A stretch of 24,871 nucleotides of DNA. Source: Cyanobacteria bacterium UBA3803. Its GTDB lineage: Bacteria; Cyanobacteriota; Vampirovibrionia; Gastranaerophilales; Gastranaerophilaceae. How positions within the stretch are numbered: position 1 is the first letter of the stretch; every line of letters begins with the position of its first letter. The notes under the pieces were generated by a model. The model made no database searches, was not told the origin of the DNA, and saw only the letters and a list, made by a program, of their open reading frames with translations. Of the stretch, positions 11,001 through 20,000 are shown piece by piece. The stretch spans positions 1-24,871 of the forward strand of contig DFEL01000169.1 in assembly GCA_002369055.1 (NCBI GenBank), in the 5' to 3' direction. Both the position numbers and the translations under genes were made by a program.

Positions 11001-14000
11001 ATACTTTAAATATTAGTGAAAATTCAATATTATTTAGTGATTCAAAAGTTGATATTAATTTAGATGCAAATAATATTCTTGTTGCACGGGCAGAAGCAAA
11101 AGCAGAACAATTTGGTTTTAAAGATCCTCAGGCTGAATCTTATTTAACCGTAACAATAAATAATGAGATAAATAACAATGGTATTATTGAAGCAGGTGAT
11201 ATTGTTGATGTAGATTTTATGACAAATTCTACAAACAATCTTACTCAGTACGCACATTCGGAAGCACAGGCCGGAATACCAACAACAACCGAATTAGGTC
11301 AGTTAACAAAAAAAATAAACAATAAATTTAATATAAATAATAAGTCTTCTGTTATCTCCGGCAATGATATTGATTTTACATATTCTTCAGGAAAAGGTAC
11401 TACAAATTCGGAAGTATCATATCTTTCCGTTTGTCGTATATTATTTAATATTCCAATTTCAAGTCAAGGTAAGAAATCAAATATTTCTAATACCCGTACA
11501 GATTCTCTTAAATTAGACGGAGAAGTTATCGCCGGTAAGGGTAATGACAAATATATGAAAATTAACAGAGATGGTTCTGTTGATTCCTCTACCGTTGGTT
11601 TTTATGATTCTGAATACACTATTAAAAATAATGGTGTAATCAATATTGATAAAATGAAGGAAAATAATGTCGCTTCAATAACAATAGATTTACAAAATAC
11701 TAACGATAATCTTACTGAAGTTAATAACACTTTAACAACGTTAGACGGAACAATATTATCATTACAACAGGAATATAATGCTAATAAAGAAATAACTGAT
11801 TATGTTGAAGGGCTACAAAACAGCGGTTATACATTTAAAACTGTTAGTGAAGTAAATACTATTATTAAAAATGAATTAAAAAATACAATTACATCAGCAG
11901 GTATTTCAGAATCAACATTTAACACGCTATTTACGGCATACAGCAACAAAGTTGCGGAAGTTGAGGCTATTAATTCACAAATTTATAATGGTGGCACAGG
12001 CGAATATGTTGATATTCCTACAATTACAGAATTTTTAAATGAAAATAGTTACGGCTTGACAGATACTCAAAAAACAACCGTAATTAATGCAATGAACTCT
12101 CAAAAATCATTACTTAGAAATTCTGATAAAGGTAATTTTACTATCTACAATAATCAATATATTTTAACAAATCAAATTGTAAACAAAGATAATAAAAATA
12201 TTGGAACAGAATTTTCGGCTATTCTTGACAGACAAACTCATTTAAAATCTGAAATTGATAATGATACAGCTACACGCGACGTTCAGGCAAATTTACAAGA
12301 AGATTTGCTCGCTCGTAAGGAAAAACTTGAAACAGATTTAGAAAAAGCACAGAATGATGTTTTAGAAGATGATACAGATAAGGATTATTCAATTGTATTT
12401 AATTATCTTCGTCAAAGTTCTTCTAATGTAAAGCTGAACGGTATCGCTAATCATCAAATATCAGGTAGCGGAAAATTTGAAATTGCATCATCAAGTTTCA
12501 AAATAGATAATTATTCTGACAGATCAATTGTCTTTAATGGTATTGATTTATCATCTCCTGCTTCAAGCGGATTAATTATCAACGGCAAAAACATGTCTGA
12601 TTTTAAAGATAAAAATCCGGCTATCAGCGGAATTGATGCGTATAATTACATAAACAACATACCAGGACGTAAAGCGTTTACAAATTTATCAACTAATGGA
12701 GTTCATTATCTAAGTATTGGCTCATCTGCATATAATCAGGGTGTAACAGTTACGAATTATTATGATATATATAATCCTTTTGCAAATTCGAACTTTAGAC
12801 CGGATATTAAATTCTTTGACAGTATCAATTCTAACGGCATTTTTGATATTAAAAATGCAAGCGGTGATATTGCTTTTGAAGTTAATTCTTTAATTGCAAA
12901 CAAGATAAATTTAGAAGCAACCCAAGGTAATGTTGATATAACATTAAAAGATAACAGTGCAGTATTAAAACTGAACGAAAACGATAAAATTTTTGCAGGA
13001 AGCGATATTACTCTTAAAGCAAATGAAGTGAATATAAAAGGAACTCTTGAAGCGGGTTATGAAGACAGAACATTAACAATTACTGATGCAATGTTGAATA
13101 ACTTGATTGAAGATCCTACCACAGGTGAAAAGAATATGATTAATCTTTCATCTGATGCAAATAACAACATTAAAGTTATATATAAAAATAATCAAATATA
13201 CTTGTTTGATATAGATCAAACAGGTGGTGAAATTACGATTACAAAACAGGATGGTTCTGATTCATCAGGGGTTATTTCAGGAACAATTAAGACAACTAAC
13301 GGTTACCAAAAAATAATAATTGATAATAAAACATCAAAACAACTTAATGTTGGTAATATAAAAAATAACCAAATTGAAGGCGGATTGTATGCAGACGGCA
13401 TAACAGACAATGCAACGGTTACTGAAATCGGGTATGATGCTGCACAAACAGAAATAACTTCAACCGGAAAATTAAATCTTAAAGGCATTATTGAAAATGC
13501 AAAAGACGGAAATGCACTTAAACTAAAAATTACTGCAAAAAACGGTCTTGTCATCAATAATGCTGTTGATGCGTTAGATAATGCAATAAATGCAATTGTT
13601 TCAAGTAATGATACTTCAATTACTGTAAACAATGGCGTTGCCGATATATTAGGTAATATTTCAACAAAAAATGGTTTGAGTATCACAAAATCAGGTACAT
13701 CGGCATTAAATATTGCGTCAACAATTAATAATAAAGAAGGCAATATTAAAATCACAAAAGCAGGAAGTGATATTGTAAATATTTCAGGATCAATTACAAA
13801 TAAAAATGGAGATATAACAATTTCTTCTAGCGGAGGTTACAAACAAACAGGCAACATTACAAATGATAATGGTAAAATTCAAATAAATAATAAACTTAAA
13901 GGACAAACTGATATTGTCGGAGCTATTTTAAATAATAGTGGCAATATAATAATTCAATCAGAAAAAGGTGGAACAAATATAACTTCAGATATTAATGCAA

Positions 14001-17000
14001 ATAATGGTTCAATAGAGATATTCAATTCGGACGGAACTTTAGTTATATCTGATGCTTCTGAAATTAAGGCAAAAAATGATATTACCTTAAGAAATGCTTC
14101 TTATGCAAATAAAATGACAATTAGCGGTAATCTTTTAAGCACAGATGTCGGAAAAATAGATATATCAAGTTCAAATACAAATGGAATTGATATTTTAAAT
14201 TCAGTTATCAATGAAAATGGCAACATTGTTATCTCAAATAGCGGAAATACATTGATATCAGATGTAATTACGACAAATTTGGGTGATGTAACAATAACAT
14301 CAAACGGTTTAACATTAAATGATACTATAACAACTGATAAAGGTGATATTTTAGTATCAAGCACAAATAATTACAAACAAGATGCATCATTAATAAATAA
14401 AAACGGAAATACAACAATCACGACTTCTAACGGTTCAAGTATTATTAATGGTGATATTTTAAATACTGTTGGTGATATAGCAATTACAACAAATGGTACA
14501 AGTTCGGAAATAGAATCAACAGTTAAAACATCTGACGGTTCAATTACAATTACAAACCAAAAAGGGAATTTAACAATTTCCAATACTGCACCTATTTCTG
14601 CAACAAAAGGTATAAAAATTAAAAATACCGGAAATAATCTAAATCTTAATTCTACGATTAAAAATTCTGATTTGGGTGATGTTGAATTATCCTCATCAAA
14701 TGCTTTAAATCTTGCAAATACTGTTGAAAATCAAACCGGAAATATTTTAATTTCATCAAAAGATTTGACTATTAATAACAATATTTCAACAGAAAAAGGT
14801 ACTATTTCGGTATCTGGTTCAAATAGTTACAATCAAAATGCAAATATAACTAATCAATACGGAAATACGGTAATAAATGCAGGCGGTACATCAGCGACAA
14901 TTAACGGTAAAGTAGAAAATACAAAAGGTAATATTAGAATCATAACAAATTCAACAACTTCCAACATAAATTCAAATATAAAGGCTACAGACGGTACAAT
15001 AGAAGTTGAAAATAAAAAAGGTAATTTAACATTTACGGATACATCTGCTATTGAAGCTACAACTGGAGTTAGTATCAATAATACTGGCAATAATTTAGTT
15101 ATTAATTCTCCTATAACAAATTCTGTTGCAGGTGATATAGAAATATCATCAGCTAACGGTTTAAGTCTTACTAAAAATATTATAAATCAGAGCGGAAACA
15201 TTATTGTTTCCAATACTGCAGGAAACTTGGCATTGTCAGGAGCTGTAACAAATTATGTTGGTGATATTCAAATTTCCAATTCAGGAGATAAATTAAATAT
15301 TAGCGGAAATATTACAAATACAGGACACATAACTATTACTCAAAATGGAACCGGTATTGCAACAATTAAATCTTTAATTGATAATATCGGTGCTATTGAT
15401 ATTACTAACAATTCAAGTTCTAAATTAACAATAAGTAAGGCTATTTCAGCACAAAATGGAAATATCAACATTATATCTAATGGAAATAGCATAATTTCAA
15501 CCACAATTGAAACAAATTTAGGTGATATAGTAATAAACTCAAAAGGTTTAACTTTAAATTCTGTAGTTGCTGAAACAGCAGGTGATATTACTATTAAATC
15601 AACAAATGGTTATACTCAAAACGGAAATGTTAAAACAGATAATGGTAAGATCTTAATATCATCTTCTAACGGTTCAAATGTAATAAATGGAGATATAACA
15701 AATACCAAAGGTAATATTGAAATTGAAACAAATTCATCAGGTACCCAATTTAATTCAAACATTCAAACCTCTGATGGTAAAATCGAAATAGACAATAAAA
15801 AAGGTAATTTAGAATTTAAAAATGCTAAGAAAATAGAGGCAACCAAGGGTATCATCATTCAAAATAGCGGAAGTTCTCAAAAACTGACTATTAATGCTGA
15901 ATTGACTAATGATGATCGAGGCATTGAAATCTCATCTAAAAACGGATTGGATATCAAAGGCTCCATATATAACAAAAAAGGTGATTTATCAATATACAAT
16001 ACAAATGGTGATATGACATCAGCAAGTGAAATTACAAATCTTGATGGTGAAATTTTATTTGCAAATGGTGGCGGTAAAATTAATATAACAGGTGATATAG
16101 ATAATATTGGTGATTTTGCAATTACTCAAAGAGGAACTGGTGCAGTAACCATATCAGGAGCAATTAATAATGTTGGTAATGTAAATATTGCAAATAATTC
16201 AATATCAAATTTATCAATATCAAAAGCAATAACAAATGAAAATGGCAATATAGTAATTACCTCAAACGGAAACAGTATAATTACAAGTGCTATTTCAAAT
16301 AATATTACAGATGGCACAGGTAATATTACAATAACATCAAAGGGCTTATCAGTTGCAGATGTTTCAACAACAAAAGGTGCAATAACTTTAACTAGTACAA
16401 ATGGTTACACTCAATCTGGTGACATCACAAATGGCGAAGGTAACACAATTATTTCAAGTACAAACGGTTCCAATATGATTATTGGCGATATTACAAATAC
16501 TAAAGGTAATATTGAAATATCAACAAATGGTTCCGGCACAAATATAGCGTCCAATATAAAAACATTAGACGGAACAATAGAAATAGAAAACAAAAAAGGT
16601 AATTTAACACTAACAAATACCTCAAGTGTATCAGCAACAGACGGTATATCTATTAAGAATACAAACAATGTTCAAGCATTAAATATTGCAGGATCTGTTT
16701 CAAATACAAATAATGATGTCGTTATTTCATCATTAAATGGTTTGACAATTTCAAACGCTATATCAAACGAAACTGGAAATATAAACATTTCAAATAATTC
16801 AGGCATATCAACAATATCAGGAGCAATAACAGACAATAACGGAAATATAACAATTACAAATGCTGGAACAACAGGTATATCAGGTGCAATTGCAACAGAT
16901 ATTGGCGATATAACAATAACTTCTAATGGCTTAACTGTTTCTGATATATCAACAAATGACGGAGAAATCCTATTAACAAGTACAAACGGATATTCTCAAT

Positions 17001-20000
17001 CAGGTAATCTTACAAATGGCGAAGGTAACACAACTATATTAAGCACAAATGGTTCAAATGTAATTATTGGCGATATTACAAATACTAAAGGTAATATAGA
17101 AATTGCAACAAATGGTTTAGGTATAAATATAGCGTCAAATATAAAAACATTAGATGGAACAATAGAAATAGAAAACAAAAAAGGTAATTTAACATTAACA
17201 AATACATCAAGTGTATCAGCAACAGATGATATATCAATTAAAAACACAAATAATTCACAAACTTTAAGTATAGCAGGAATTGTATCAAATTCAGGCACAG
17301 GAAATGTTGTTATTTCAAGTTTGAAAGGCTTGACAATATCAAATCAAATTACAAATCAAAATGGTAATACAACGATAAGCAATAATGCAAATTATATGTT
17401 GATATCAGGTGCAATAACAAATGTTCTTGGTAACACTTCAATAACAAATGCAGGTAATACTTTAAAAATTACTAAAAATATTAATAATAACGGTGATTTA
17501 ACTATTACTCAAAATGGAACCGGTGCTGTAACGCTATCCGGAGCAATTAATAATGTTGGTAATGTAAATATTTCAAATAATTCAACATCTAATTTATCAA
17601 TCTCTAAATCAATAACAAATGAAAACGGCAATATAGTAATTTCATCAAATGGAAACAGTTTAATTACAAAGGCAATAACAAATGATACTGGCAATATCAC
17701 AATAAATTCAAAAGGTTTATCTGTTGCTGGCTTATCAACAAATAAAGGTACAATTACATTAACAACTACAAATGGATATAGTCAATCAGGTAATGTTACA
17801 AACGGAGAAGGTAACATTACTATTTCAAGTACAAATGGTAAAAACTTAATTAATGGTAAAGTAGAAAATACAAAAGGTAATATTAAAATAACAACTAACG
17901 GAACAAGTTCTGAGATTAAATCAACAGTCAAAACATCCGACGGAACAGTAGAAATAGAAAACAAAAAAGGTAATTTAACACTAACAAATACCTCAAGTGT
18001 ATCAGCAACAAATGGTGTATCTATCAAAAATACTAATAACTCTCAAGCATTAAATATTGCGGGATCAGTTTCAAATACAAATGGTGATGTTGTTATTTCA
18101 TCATTAAACGGTTTAACAATTTCAAATGCGGTATTAAATGAAACAGGAAATATAAACATTTCAAATAATTCAGGCTTAGCAACAATATCAGGTGCGATTA
18201 CTGATACAAACGGAAATATAGTAATAACAAATAATGGAAATAGCATAATTACAAATGCTATATCAACAAATGTTGGTGATATTACAATAACATCAAACGG
18301 ATTAACAGTTAAAGATATATCAACAACACAAGGTGCAATCATATTAACAAGTACGAACGGTTATTCTCAATCAGGTAATATTATCAATGGCGAAGGTAAC
18401 ACAATTATTTCAAGTACAAACGGTACTAATGTAATTGTCGGAGATATTACAAATACAAAAGGTAATATAAATATAACTACTAAAGGAACAACATCAAATA
18501 TAGCATCAGATATTAAAACATTAGATGGTACAATTACAATTACAAATAAAAAAGGTGATTTAACACTAGCAGATACCTCAAGTGTATCGGCAACTGATGG
18601 TGTTTCAATTAAGAATACAAACAACGCACAAAAACTCACCGTTGCTGGACCTGTATCAAACACAAATAATGATGTGATTATCTCATCATTAAACGGTTTG
18701 ACAGTATCAAATCAAATTACAAATCAAAATGGTAATACAACAATAAGCAATAATGCAAATAACTTAGAAATTACAGGTGCAATAACAAATGTTTTGGGTA
18801 ATACATCAATAACAAACTCTGGTAAAATATTAAAAATAATAAAAGCAATAAGTAATAATGGCGATTTAATAATTACTCAAAACGGAACAGGTACAACAAC
18901 AATTGCAGGTGCAATTAATAATGTTGGTAATGTGAGTATTGCAAATAATTCAACATCAAATTTATCAATATCAAAAGCAATAACAAATGCTAATGGAAAT
19001 ATTACAATTACATCAAACGGAAACAGTGTAATAACAAAAGCCGTTGCAAATGATATCGGAAATATTGTAATAACATCAAAAGGTTTGTCAGTTGCTGATG
19101 TATCAACAACAAAAGGATCAATAAAACTAACAAGTACAAACGGCTATAGCCAATCAGGAAATATAGTAAACCAAGAAGGTAACACTACTATTTCAAGTAC
19201 AAATGGTTCAAATATAATTATCGGAGATATTACAAATAATAAAGGTAATATTAGTGTTACAACAAATAGTGCTACTACTAATATAGACTCAGAAATTACA
19301 AACTCAAATGGTAATATTACAATCAGAAATAAAAAAGGTGCATTGTCTTTATTGTCAGACAATGTCATAACTAATACAAATGGTAATATAAATATTTTAA
19401 CAACAAATAATTCAGGCAAATTAACTATGGCAGGAACCGTAAATAATACAGCAAATGGTAATGTTAATATTAATACTGTTAATGGTTCTGAAATTTATTC
19501 TGCTATAAAAAATAATCATGGCAATATAACAATTGAAAACAACACTAACGGTTCTATTAAAATAGGTTCAAGGATATCAAATACTCTTGGTGATACAACT
19601 ATTACAAATAGTTCAACTAAAGGTGGAATCTATTTAACAACAAGCGGTCAAATTAATAATACTAACGGTTACACAAATATAAATAACATTGGTTCTCAAG
19701 GTACAGACATACAGGGTTTAATTAAAAACGAAACAAAAGATATTAATATTACAAATCGTAATTCAAATATTTATATTGGAGAGTACGAATCAAATAATGA
19801 CAATTATATTACTGCAACCGCAGGAAATATAGTTATAAATGAAATAAATGGTTCTGTTTATAATGGCACAGCAAAAACATTTAATGGAATAAACAGAAAA
19901 AATCACACAGGAAATCCACGTTATAAGACAATGTTTGTTGCAGGTGGAGATTTAGAAATGAACGTAACTGACGGTGATATCGGAAGAACAGATGCTAAAA

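Noticed and set aside
13303..13755. Long minus-strand open frames inside tpsA (for example this 150-codon one, and several of 60-114 codons)
   Set aside because: They are antisense shadows of the low-complexity, AT-rich repeat coding sequence; their products are Ile/Val/Phe-rich nonsense with no start signals or family resemblance.
14828..19147. Regular DNA repeats as a possible CRISPR array
   Set aside because: Units are hundreds of bases long, in frame and coding for beta-helix rungs; there is no short repeat with unique spacers and no cas gene.
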